NCBI GenBank assembly: GCA_951213105.1
Contig: OX578136.1
Location: 77,062,437 to 77,126,436, forward strand
DNA length: 64,000 nt
Source of the DNA: Amaurobius ferox
Taxonomy: Eukaryota > Arthropoda > Arachnida > Araneae > Amaurobiidae
Direction: 5' to 3'
Below, piece by piece: positions 34,534 to 46,089 of this stretch (its first letter is position 1; every line of letters starts with the position of its first letter). Below the pieces are notes generated by a model. That model was given only the letters and a program-made list of their open reading frames with translations, searched no databases and was not told the DNA's origin. The translations under genes and the position numbers were made by a program.

Positions 34534-36077
34534 TTTTCATAAAGTGATTAATCACAATATTACTGAAAATACGTTTGTGAAGCTAAGCGTCGTACATTCA
34601 TGAAATTTGGTACACTTACACTTCAGGACTCGTTGCGATACGCTTTTGCGAGACTTTATTTTCGGTGTGGTTATTATAATTTGAGTGTATTATAAAAGCT
34701 TTCAGAAAATTTTGTCCATTGGAATTTACAGTGAACTCTCGAAAACCAAAGAACGCTTTATCAATACACCCATTTGTAACAAATAAATAAATAAATAAAC
34801 TGCTGCGTGGGCGTGATACGCCCCTACCTCCGGGTAACGCTGAGTAATTTAGTTTTTTACATAATATTTCTCCATTTTTTATTGTTTTTTATTTTTATTT
34901 TATGTAAGAATATTATATGTCTATATACTGAAATTTCCATAACAATATCTTCCGGTGACAATTTAACCATATAATCGTTTGACCTCGTGACATCTATTCC
35001 TCGATTTTTATAAAGGGCCGCCCTATAGTGTAATTGATCGCCATACAGCGTAATTGATAACTCTACTACCATTGGTTCGACAGATTTTGTGTTTGAAACT
35101 CACTGTATGCAAAATGTCGTAACCATGGTTTGTTGATGAAAATATTAATATTTAATTTTTAAAGAACATTCTCATTAGCTCAGTAAAATTTACATCGTGT
35201 TATGCTAGATTGAAACTACACCTAAAACATTGCGTAAAAATATTATGCCATATATTAAGTCATATAATATATATTAGTTAATAATGTTGGGTAAATAATG
35301 CATGCCAATATTGAATAAATATTGATCATGTCTAGAGAAGCAATATAGTTGATTATATTTTGGCAAACAAATATTGGATATATCTTGGCATCCAATATTG
35401 GCACAAAAGAAAAAAAAAATCTGTATCCTAATATTGGCGTACTTCTATTGTCTATACAGCAAGACACAATGATTCTTCCATATATAATACTCCAAGTCAC
35501 AACGATACTTCCATGTGTAATATTCACATTTATTTCTTTTATGTTTTTCGAAAACTATTGTTATGGAGTTGGAATAAATATTTTATTACCTACAATGAAC
35601 CTGTGTATTAGGATGACAAATTTTCATTCCTTTGTATACTTTAATGGCTTTAGCATTAAGATTCCCCTAAGAGACATTAAAATTTCGTTGTTCAGCCTCT
35701 GTGTTTGACTTTTTTCAAGATCGTTACACTTTACTAATGCTAAGATTAGGTTTTTAGTTAATTGAAAAGCTTTTAAAAATGCATGTTCTTTTAGATACCA
35801 TTCATGTATCGAAATGTGCTGGTGATACAGTATTATTTATAAACGGAAAATTAAAGCTGATAAGCAAATTTAAAGAATCTGGAAGCTGAAGTTAGGTTAG
35901 ATAATGCATCCTTTCATCTGAACTTTTTTATTTTTATTTTGCTTGAACCTTTCATCTTTTAATTGCTTAAAACGCATTGTTTAACTTCATTGAATCTAAG
36001 TATAAGGTTTTTGGAACTCAATACCTGTAAATGCATCAAAATTACAACACAGCATTTCGCGATGCTAGCGAATAAAT
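34534..36077. other. AT-rich stretch, nothing firm
   Basis: Near 34595 ATGAAATTTGGTACACTTAC matches the core phrase of the Helitron-like families without the rest. (AAAT)n at 34781-34798. Around 35280-35440 AATATTGG recurs about six times. No gene assigned. Confidence 0.35.
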
Positions 36078-37087
36078 AAAAATCTGATGTGGGCAACACA
36101 TGACTTTCCTTATATAATGTAATGAATTTACTACTTTTACAGTAAAAAAATCTGATGTGGGCAACACATGACTTTCCTTATATAATGTAATGAATTTACT
36201 ACTTTTACAGTAAAATAAATAGGTTTTTCTTATAGTAGATACTAATATTCTTTCCAAGATATTGAATTTTCCACAATTAGTCGTCATTTTCATTGATTTA
36301 GCGCCATTTTTATCAATATGGCGAGATTTTCGTTAATTTGGCAACATTTCAAAAACTTGCGACATTCCCTCAAATTTGTTGCCAAAAGCTCGCCAAGCGT
36401 TATGGACAAAGAAATAAGTTATTTTTACAGCAGATAAATAACTATTGGCGTTCAAATAAAAAAGTATTACTCAAAGTATCTTTTTTCATGAATGGAACGA
36501 GCTAGATCCACGAGAATGATGTCATCCAATTTATCGCATGGCATTACATATGAAAAGTGAACATGTTTCTAAATAGAAAATATTTTTTTTTATTTTATAA
36601 GAGATTTTGATAATTTTTTTTGAAAAATGTGCAATATCTCGAGAACGGTTCATGTTATCGTTCTAAAATTTATGTTAATTGTTTTTTTAATGAAAAATTA
36701 CATAAGAAATGTCTATTTGTGTAACTTTATTAGTGGTTTTGATTTTTTGATGACTTTTTCAAAATTTCATTCGAAAATTTAGGGAGGTTCTGAATATTCG
36801 ATTGCGTATAAAAACAATAGGCTTTCAGTATTTACGGATTGTGATTCTTGTACCAAATTTGGTTTGAATAGGTCCATTCGTTCATCAGTTATCGTCTCCA
36901 GAGACTCACTGACACAAACATACACACACACACAGACATTCACACACACACACACACACACACACATAGACATCACTTCAAAAATGTTCGATTCGTGATC
37001 AGGGATGCTTGAAACGTTCTCTCCTGTCGTTCGAGTTTTCGACCCCGTCACAATACTTTCCTTATACATTATGTATATAAGGAAAGT
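36078..37087 (-). mobile_element. family A element (copy 5) with duplicated 3' terminus
   Basis: Minus orientation. The 3'-terminal segment (TCTGATGTGGGCAACACATG on the plus strand, plus TTCCTTATATAATGTAATGA and the acagt stretch) occurs twice with exact 68-bp spacing (36083 and 36151). The rest is standard family A: GAACGAGCTAGATCCACGAG, (CA)n with AGACATT interruption at about 36913-36966, and a 5' palindrome ending at AGT 37087. It joins copy 6 directly. Confidence 0.8.
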
Positions 37088-37937
37088 AAAAATAGGTTTT
37101 TCTTATAGTAGATACTAATATTCTTTCCAAGATACTGAATTTTCGACAATGAGTCGCCATTTTCATTGATTTAGCGTCATTTTTATCCATTTGGCGAGAT
37201 TTTCGTTAATTTGGCAACATTTCAAAAAGTCGCCATGTTGGCGACATTCCGCCAAATTCGTCACCAAAATCTCGCCAAGCGTTATGGACGAAGAAATAAG
37301 TTATTCTTACAGCAGATAAATGACCGTTGGCGTTCAAATACAAAAGTATCACTTAAAGTATCTTTTTTCACGAATAGAACGAGCTAGATCCGCGAGAATG
37401 ATGTCACCCAATTTATCAAATGGTATTACATATGAAAAATGAACATGTTTCTCAATAGGAAATATTTTTTTTTTATTTTATATCACTTTTTTATCATTTT
37501 TTTGAAAAATGTGCAATATCTGGAGAACGCTTCATGTTAGCATTCTAATATTTATATCAATCGTTTTCTGACGAAAAATTACATAAGAAATGTCTATTTG
37601 CGTGACTTTATTAGTGGTTTTGATTTTTTGACGACTTTTTTAAAATTTCATCCGGAAGTTTAGGGGGATTCCGAACATTCAATTGCGTATAAAAACAATA
37701 GGCTTCCAGTGTTTACGGATTGTGATTTTGTACCAAATTTTCTTCGAATCGGTCCATTCGTTCGTCAGTTATCGCGTCCACAGACTCACTGACACACACA
37801 CACACACAGACATCACTTCAAAAATGTTTGATTCGTAATCTGGAATGCTTGAAACGTGCTCTCTCGTCGAAAGCTCGAATTCGAATTTTCGACCCCGTCA
37901 CAATACTTTCCGTATACATTATGTATATAAAGAAAGT
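37088..37937 (-). mobile_element. family A element (copy 6), 3'-truncated, head-to-tail with copy 5
   Basis: Begins AAAAATAGGTTTTTCTTATA, an internal family A position, immediately after the 5' end of copy 5, so it lacks its own 3' terminus and hairpin. It contains GTCGCCATGTTGGCGACATT at about 37229, (CA)n shortened to about 16 bp at 37795-37810, and the 5' palindrome ending at 37937. Confidence 0.8.
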
Positions 37938-37960
37938 AAAAATATTGTTCTCATTTTATT

Positions 37961-38925
37961 ACTTTCCTTATATACATAATGTATAAGGAAAGTATTGTGA
38001 CGGGGTCGAAAATTCGAATTCGAGTTTTCGACGAGCACTTTTTAAGCATTCGAGAGCACGTTTCAAGCATCCCTGATCACGAATCAAACATTTTTGAAGT
38101 GATGCCTGTGCGTGTGTGTGTGAAAGGATGTGTGTGTGTGTGTCAGTGAGTCTGTGGAGACGATAACTGACGAACGAATGGACCGATTCGAATCAAATTT
38201 GGTACAAAAATCACAATCCGTAAACACGTAAACCCTGGAACCCTATTGTTTTTTTACGCAATCGAATGTTCAGAACATCCCTAAATTTTCGAGTGAAATT
38301 TTAAAAAAATCGTCAAAAAATCAAAACCGGTAATGAAGTTACGCCAATAGACATTTTTTATGTAATTTTTCATTAGAAAACCATTTGCATAAATTTTAGA
38401 ACGCTAACATGAACCGTTCTCGAGATATTGCATATTTTTCAAAAAAATTATTAAAAAGTCATATAAAATAAAAAAAAATATTTCCTATTAAGAAACATGT
38501 TCACTTTTCATATGTAATACAATGCGATAAATTTGGTGATATCATTCGCTTGGATCTATTTTCGTTCTATTCATAAAAAATATACTTTGAGTAATACTTT
38601 TGTATTTGAACGCCAGTAGTCATTTATCTGCTCTACGAATAACTTATTTCTTCGTCCATAACGCTTGGCGAGATTTTGGCGACGAATTTGGTGGAATGTC
38701 GCCTATTTGGCGACGTTTTTAAATGTTGCTAAATTAACGAAAAACTTGTCAAATGGATAAAAATGACTCTAAATCAATGAAAATGACGACTTATTGATGA
38801 AAATTCAATATCTTGGAAAGAATATAAATATCTACTATAAAAATAATCTATTTTTTTTTGCTGAAAAAGTAGTAAATTCATGGCATTATATAAGGAAATC
38901 ATGTGCTGCCCGTATCAGGATTTTT
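37961..38925 (+). mobile_element. family A element (copy 7), head-to-head with copy 6
   Basis: Starts ACTTTCCTTATATACATAAT at 37961, only 23 bases from the 5' end of copy 6, which points the opposite way. It has an extra GAGCACTTTTTAAGCATTC insertion (about 38032-38052), (TG)n with GAAAGGA interruption at 38108-38142, and a 3' end GAAATC-ATGTG-CTGCC-CGTAT-CAGGATTTTT. Confidence 0.8.
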
Positions 38926-39891
38926 CTTTCCATGAATGGTAAAAAATTCATAGATAAATTATATGTTTCATTAATTTTATAATTCCGTTCTTAAACATAA
39001 TGAACCTGTTAAAACTTCAGTATTTGAATTTATAACATTTTGTAGTGCATATATGGTTTGAAATCAGTGTTCATATGGTTTGAATGTAGTGCATATTAAG
39101 ATTTGAAATTTAATTAATATTTCAGGCTATATGTGTGTATTTTAAGCTAATATTAATTCGATATTTATTGTAAAATACAAGTTTTACACATTATATCTTA
39201 CACTATAACCAGTCAACTCAGTTACATAATTTTCACAACTGACTCATAATGTAACTAGTTCAACTTGTATTTATCTTGTCTCAATAAAATAAATTTTTCT
39301 GGCTGCACTGTTAAAAATTAAAATAAACGTTAACATCACAAGGTGCGGGTAATAATTATGCCAACTCTTGGAGATGAAAATCCAGATATACTGATTTTAA
39401 TTTCTTTTTTCGTGTGTGTATGTGTGCTCCAATTTTACTACACTTTGAATTGATTAAACTTTTCTTCAAAGTGATGTCATCTTTAATAGAATTATATGGC
39501 TAAATTTCGTAGGAAGTACAGCAATTAAGAGAGCACGAAAATTTTCCAGAGCATGCGCAATAAGCAAGATTTTCCTGAAGCGATCGTAAAATGCAGCGCC
39601 GGTGTTGCACATACTTGTTAAATCACAAAGAATAAAATGCTTATAACGTTTTGTAGTGTATAAAATCTGTAATTATGCCCGCAGCTGTGTACAGCGTAAG
39701 CGTCATTTTTTCTAGACATTAATATTATCACTATTTCACAAAACATGAACTTGGTAGGCTAAAAAATATCGCTTTTCGAATAAATTAAATTTTCCCTAAT
39801 GAAACCTTCTTAGATACCGAGAAGTCATGTCATTGGAATATCAATGGTTTTCTATTTTATGCACACATTGTTGACCAGTTGATTAAATTTT
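38926..39891. other. AT-rich stretch, nothing firm
   Basis: ATATCAATGGTTTTCTATTTTATGCA at about 39838 (given here in parts: ATATCAATGGTTTTCTATT) recurs at about 40790, either side of the next element. Otherwise no assignment. Confidence 0.35.
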
Positions 39892-40730
39892 TACATTTCC
39901 TGAAATACATGATAGTGTATGGGACAAGTATTGGAATCGTGCCGAAAATCTCAACTCGAGTTTTCGGCGGATCTACATGTATTGGGACATCTAGAAGAAG
40001 AAAAGACTATTTTTAGCTTGACGTCTCTGTGTGTGTGTCTGTCTGTCTGACCCTTTGTCTGTCAGTGCAGATTTTGTATCCACGCTAACTGAAAAACTAA
40101 TTTGACGAATTTCATAAAATTTGATAGGTAAGTCCCTTGTGGATGACACTGGTGCTGATTAAACTTTGGTACGATTCGGAATAAAAAAATACCTGACATT
40201 TTTTTTTCAAACGGCCAGCAAAAATTTCCTGTATCCACTCTAGCTGGCAAACTAACAGACAAAATGTCACAAAAGTTGGTGGGTAAATCACTTGTAGGTT
40301 AACCTGGAGCTGAGTAAATATTGGTACGATTGGAAAATAAGAACCGGTCTAGCTTTGTGAAATGGTCTGCAAAAATCGTTAAATCTAAAAGTGAAAGACA
40401 AGGCAAGCGGAAATATATCAATTAAATGCTTATTTTATACATAATTTTTGACGACAAAAAAAAAATAAAACCAACCGCATTACTCTAGGATAAGTCGGTC
40501 AAGAGATATTTTAGGTTTTTCACATTTTCTCTACATCACCTTTAAAAATAAGTCCACTTACCAAATGAAAACGAAAATTGAATTAAAATTGAAAATTCGG
40601 CATAATTCAAAATATCTGTATGTGTGTGTTATTTTGTGCAATTAAACTTAATTTAATGATTTATTGACGAAATAAAGAGAACGTGAACTTGAGTCTGCAG
40701 GGAAAGTCATGTGCTGCCCACATCAAATAG
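39892..40730 (+). mobile_element. divergent family A relative (subfamily A2)
   Basis: It aligns with family A only at the ends. 5': CATTTCCTGAAATACATGAT then ATGGGACAAGTATTGG, then AACTCGAGTTTTCGGCGGA, a TGTGTGTCTGTCTGTCTG microsatellite at about 40028, and a core with ACGAATTTCATAAAATTTGA. 3': GGGAAAGTC then hairpin ATGTG-CTGCC-CACAT then CAAATAGT. The interior is different, with two copies of a ~185-bp unit containing CTGGTGCTGATTAAACTTTGG and GTAGGTTAACCTGGAGCTGA-like phrases. Confidence 0.65.
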
Positions 40731-41037
40731 TTGTTTATTCGCGTGATAAGTCAAAAACCTAGCAAAATTTGAGTCACTAACATATCAATGGTTTCCTATT
40801 TTATGCAGAGTTGTGTTGTTCTGCGATCACAATTAACGTATCTCTGTTATAAACCTTTCGCAAAAATATATAGCGATTGCCAACCTCGCGAACAATCTTC
40901 AAATGATGAAGACAATATTTTATAAAAATTAAATTAAAATATTAACTGAATTGTAAATTTTCCGAGGAAGGGTTTTGAAATGGATAAAATTGTGCAAACT
41001 ATAAGAACGTAATTTATAGGTAGATGAACCAGACATG

Positions 41038-41150
41038 TTATTGTGATGCATGATTTATGAATTTTATTGTGATGCAAGATTTATGAATTTTATTGTGATG
41101 CATGATTAATAAATATTATTGTAATGCATGTTTAATAAATTTCATTGTTT
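41038..41150. repeat. 29-bp tandem repeat, about four units
   Basis: TTATTGTGATGCATGATTTA with TGAATTT or TAAATA spacers, four copies, the last diverged. Confidence 0.9.
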
Positions 41151-42248
41151 TTTTAAGTTAATGTGTTGAGCACAGAGACAAAATTTCACTGTTTTTACAG
41201 GGCAACGTCAGAAACAAAGCGTATGCAGCGATATGGGAGCAGTGCTACCAATACTTAAATTACCTTCTAACTAGAACCATGGCAAAAATTAACTATATTT
41301 CATGGATATGCTTTATGAAAAAATGCAAACTTAGCTATTTAATGGCTATATTTAGCCATTTATACTAAATATAAAAAATATGGACTAATCCTGTTATAAA
41401 TTGGGTAAGTTGGCAACCATGTATAAGTGTTTTTTAACTTTTTCTACATACAAGAAAATGTAAGCGTGCTGTGATTTTCCTTATTTTAATAACTTTCCCA
41501 TTGTAAATTGAACTGCACGTATTTCTTACTTAACTTTTTCATTTAAATTAACCCCCAATGGGAATTTCAATAATTAATTTACTTTTTCCGAAAATCACTG
41601 TCCAGTGGTCTGAAGAGCATTCCTGCTAAGATGGATTAAGTTTCTTTTGTTATATAACTATGAAAGATACCCTGAAGACAGATAATTCAATTGAGATCGG
41701 TCTTTCTGTAGTTTAAAATCCTTCCATGCATGAAAATTTAAAGATAGATTTAAGATACATCTCTGACAGAATTCAATTAATAATTCTCATATTAATTGCA
41801 TACCGTGGAGCACATGTCAAACAATGATTATAATAGCCACAGAACCCCGCTAGGAATCACTCTCTAGGGGCCATCATCATAGAGCTAGTTTAGACTAATT
41901 TGTCCCTCTCCATACCGAATAGCTCATAAATACACTGGTAACATAATAACTGGCCTAGACCGCCGCAGTCGTGTCAGAGTTTTCAACTACGGGTCACAGA
42001 CGGGTCAATGATTTGACACCGACTTGTCGTCGGGGCTGTCGCTGCTCTGTATGAATGATTTGAATGCTTCTGATGCCTATTTACTAAATAGTGTTAAAAT
42101 AAATAATGTATTAAAGAATGTAATTAGTAAAAAAATAAAAATAAGTATTATAATCTTGTTTATAATTATGTGACAGGAAAACTACCAAAGCAAGAGAAAT
42201 ACACGTCTTCTTTCTTAAGCATGTTTATGGATATGATAACATTAAATA
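41151..42248. other. AT-rich stretch, nothing recognised
   Basis: No gene or repeat assigned. 41940-42060 is somewhat GC-richer without a recognised motif. Confidence 0.4.
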
Positions 42249-43712
42249 TCTATATATACTAATTGCCAAATGCCAGTCTGTCCGTCTGTCTGTCGTCTAT
42301 CACGCTTTTTTTAGGCATTTCAATTTTTAGACACTTAATGGACAGAGATTTGCAATTTGGTACACGGTGCGATCGTTCGATAAAACCCCTTGGAAAAATC
42401 GAATTTTCCGAAAACGTTCTCTGGAGGGGGTGCTCCACACCAAAACGTTCGAAAAGTGAAATGATGGAAAAGCATGTTTTGAGATAAGATAGAGACTTGA
42501 AATTTGGTGTATGGGTACATCGTTCGAAAAGAAGAAAGTGTGCAATTTCAAGAATCCAATATTTTCAACTTAAGGGGGTGTCGCACACCAAAATGTTCGA
42601 TTTGCCGAATAAATCAGAAACGACTCCTTTAAAATTTGATAGACGCTTGAAATTTGCTATATGGACTAATCATTTAATAAAAAATCCCACATCGAATAGT
42701 TTTTCAAAAATATTCATTTAAGGGGGTGCTTCAGAGTAAAACGTTCGAAAGGGGAATTGATAAAAATGACATCCTTCGAGATAAGATACAGATTTCAAAT
42801 TTGGTGTACAGGTAGATAGTTTGGAAGGAAGAAAGTGTACAGTTCTAGTTTTCCAATATTTTCTACTTTAGGGGGTGCTGCACACAAAAATGTTCTATTT
42901 TCGGAATAAAGTAGAAAAGCCCCTGTTGAAACGTGATAAAGGCTTGATATTTGGTATATGGGCGAATAATCTGATAGAAAACCCAAGAAGTATGAAGTTT
43001 TTCAAAAATGCATACTTAAGGGGGTAGGTACTCCACAGAAAAACATCCGAAAGGTGAAATGATAGAAACAGAATGCTTCTCGATGAGTTAGAGACTTCAA
43101 ATTTGGTGTACTGCTAGATAGTTGGAAAGGAAGAAAGTGTGAAATTTCAGTTTTACAACATTTGCTATTGTAGGGGGTGCCGCACATTAAAATGTTCTAT
43201 TTGACAAACAAATGAAAACCGCCTCCTATACAATGTGATAGAGGCTTGAAATTTAGAGTACAGGCCATTCATTTAATAACAAAACCCAAGATGAATACGG
43301 TTTATCAAAAATGTTCATTTAAGGGGGTGCATGCTCAGAGAAAATCTTTCGAAAGGTGAAATGATAGATAAAACATGCATCGCGATAGAGACTTCAAATT
43401 TGGTGTACGGGTTTGAAAGGAAGAAATTGTGAATTCCAGATTTCCAATATTTGCTACTTTAGCCGCACAACAATATGTTTGAATTTTCGAGTAAATGAGA
43501 TACGCTTCTTTTAAATGTGATAGAGGCTAGATATTTAGAATATGGACCAATCATCTGATAAAAACCAAAACCGAACAGATTTTTTCTGAAATATTCATTT
43601 ATGGGTGTGTTCCACAGAAAAACGTTCGAAAGGGGAAACGATAAAACAGTATGCTTCGGGAGGAGATAGAGAATTTAATTGGGTGTACGGGTAGATAGTT
43701 CGAATGGAAGAC
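42249..43712 (+). mobile_element. family C Helitron, long copy, 3' end missing
   Basis: Starts TCTATATATACTAATTGCC after A, then GTCTGTCCGTCTGTCTGTC and about nine ~150-bp monomers (GATAGAGACTTSAAATTTGG; AAGGGGGTGYYRCACACCAA; AACGTTCGAAARGKGAAATG). Similarity ends near 43712 without the hairpin-CTAG terminus. No coding. Confidence 0.75.
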
Positions 43713-43844
43713 TTTCTCCTTCATTAAAGGTGTTACTAAATTCATAACTAAATTCGCTAAATGTGTTACTATGTTGGACGGTTGGACTGACAGACAAATG
43801 CTACCGAAACATCATTTCAGTATTCGCATCTAACAAAACAAAAT

Positions 43845-43955
43845 TAATGTCCTTGATTAAAGATCGATTTTCTCAATTTGACGACATTTCCGCCAATTTA
43901 GCAACGTTTAAAAGTTGCCAAGTTAGCGATATCCCGCCATATTCGTGGATCTAAA
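43845..43955 (-). mobile_element. short family A fragment
   Basis: TCAATTTGACGACATTTCCG, GCCAATTTAGCAACG and GTTGCCAAGTTAGCGATATC match the TTGGCGA-rich middle of family A in minus orientation. No ends. Confidence 0.5.
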
Positions 43956-44176
43956 CTTGCAGATCTAAAGTATAAAACATCCTGATCCCGTTTGTATTTA
44001 ATAAATGAAAACACTAAAATTGTATTAGAAGTGCTCCTCTTATCCTAACATAATATATAAGTGACTAAACACAATATATAAGTTTGAAAACTCTTTGCCA
44101 AAATAAATGAAAGTGATGTACGCAGTCCGTAATTAATACAATTAGAAGGAAAATCAAATCGTTCATTTATCAGATA

Positions 44177-46083
44177 CTAGCAGCGATTAACCGGCGTTGG
44201 CCGGGATTTACCATACAAAACTGTGATAAAAATTACACCGGAACATATAGAGCAGGGAATCTTATACATTGTTTATTCACTGTGAAAGTAAATGCATTGC
44301 ATTATGTAAGAAAAAAAAATTGCATTATATAAGTCATAGCTGCATAAGAAAGAATCTTTCTCATGAAATGCTGATAATTAAATAATCATTTTTAACACTT
44401 TACAACATAGTTGGAACGTATTTATGACTTTGTTCTTTCTGTCTGTCTATCTATCTGTCTGTCCGCTAGCACGATAACTGCAGTAAAAATGACTTTATCA
44501 AATGACATTTTAGTATGTTGTTCAGACGGTCTGTGGGACCTATGGGAATATAAATGAATAATATCACCCAATTAGTTTTGGATTGAACGCGGGTTGAACA
44601 AATGAAATAAATTGAATCCTATGGGACCTAATTTTTCAAACATTTTTAAGCGAATTTAAAACTCACAAATGGTTTCGAAAGTTTTAGGAAGTATTCAAAT
44701 TATCCCATAAAATAAAAAATGTTCAGCAAAATATATTCAGTAGTTTTAAAAAAAAACAATTAAAATAATAATTAAACCCTTTATATGAACAAATCACGTG
44801 ACCCACTTCAAAATAAAATATGGCATCCATCTTCGTGATTTTTAAAGGTTTTTTTAATTTAAATTTAGTGTTGTATCCGTCCTAAAACCACTTTAGTTTT
44901 GCTTAATTTCTGTGCATCTGCATTCTGAAACAACACAATTACAATATATTTAAGTTTAAATGATCAGCAAACTTTGATTATTTCTTCAACGAAACCGAAT
45001 TTTTACTTATGGAGAATGTAAACTGATTAGGCTGCAAGATGAGTTGTATAAGAGTTGTATAAGTTGTATAAGTTGAATTTCTTTAACGCAAAATTATTTT
45101 GCTGATTAGTCTGCAATATAGATGATATGAATGAAACATTCATTGATTTTACATAGAGAAGCAGACGATTTAATGGCAGACTTCTTCGATGAAGTTATAT
45201 GCATAGAGTTAAATTACTTTGGCTTCCATGGTTTTAAGTTTTTAAGTAGAATAAATTGTTGTGGTACTGTGATGAATGAAGTAAAAATGTATGAATGAAA
45301 TATTTACTGCATTTACACAGAGAGCCACGTGATTTATATTTCGAAGACGTCATTTGAATCAAGTTCGCTTTTTTCGGTGAAATTTTAAATTTTCAAATAT
45401 AATTAATTATTGCAGTATTGTGATATGTTACCGCTGAATATATCGCATCTTATAGATGTTTAAATAAAATTAAAGTTGGTAAGTGTTTCATAATCGAAGC
45501 CTTATGCATGATTTATATTTCCTATGATTTCTTAATACTTTTCGTTGTAGAGTAAACCTGTGAGAAATAAACCATTGTGATAGTTTCCATTTAAATTCAT
45601 ATTTCAAACCTGCAATTTTCAAAAGTGACTAATACGTTCAATAAACTCCCACAAAACTCAGAGATTTAATTGACTTTCACGCTGATACCAACGATTTCCA
45701 ACCTTTTTCGTTGGAAATCATGGAGTTAGAGAGTATAACTCCTAGGACAAAGTTTTGTTTTTCACCAATATCTCGACAACTCCTGGTTTTAGAAACTCCA
45801 AACTTAGATTGAATTTATAGAAGGCTATTTCAAAGCTACATACCAAATTTCATTAAATTCGGTTCAGCTGTTCTAACGTAATGATAAAACAAACGAAAGT
45901 GTCGTTTTTCACTAATATCTCAAAAACCACTGGACGTAGGAACTCAAGACATAGACTAAATTTTAAGTGGGACTATTTCAAGATCACCCACCAAATTTCA
46001 TCAAATTCCGTTCAGCCGTTCTCCCGTGATGTTGGATCATACATATATACATACATACATACATTTTTCTTTATATATATAGA
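44177..46083 (-). mobile_element. family D Helitron with canonical ends, interrupted by family B
   Basis: Minus orientation. 5' TCTATATATATAAAGAAAAA (T at 46083) follows an A-rich flank, then a (GTAT)n microsatellite and the core ACGGCTGAACGGAATTTGAT followed by GAAATTTGGTGGG. A second core copy (CGAATTTAATGAAATTTGGT) lies further in. 3' end: hairpin CCGGC-CAAC-GCCGG (44191-44204), TTAATCGCTG, then CTAG (44177-44180) followed by T. The family B copy at 44394-45525 lies inside. Net length is about 0.78 kb. No Rep/helicase. Confidence 0.75.
44394..45525 (+). mobile_element. family B Helentron-like element (copy 4), inside Helitron D
   Basis: AACACTTTACAACATAGTTG at 44394, CTGTCTATCTATCTGTCTGT microsatellite at about 44441, CTAGCACGATAACTGCAGTA, one retained TCACGTGA site (about 44793), GGCATCCATCTTCGTG, monomers shortened, worn 3' end GCATGATTTATATTTCCTAT. 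The uninterrupted sister of the target lies in D2 near 46210-46225. Confidence 0.7.
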
Positions 46084-46089
46084 TATTTT

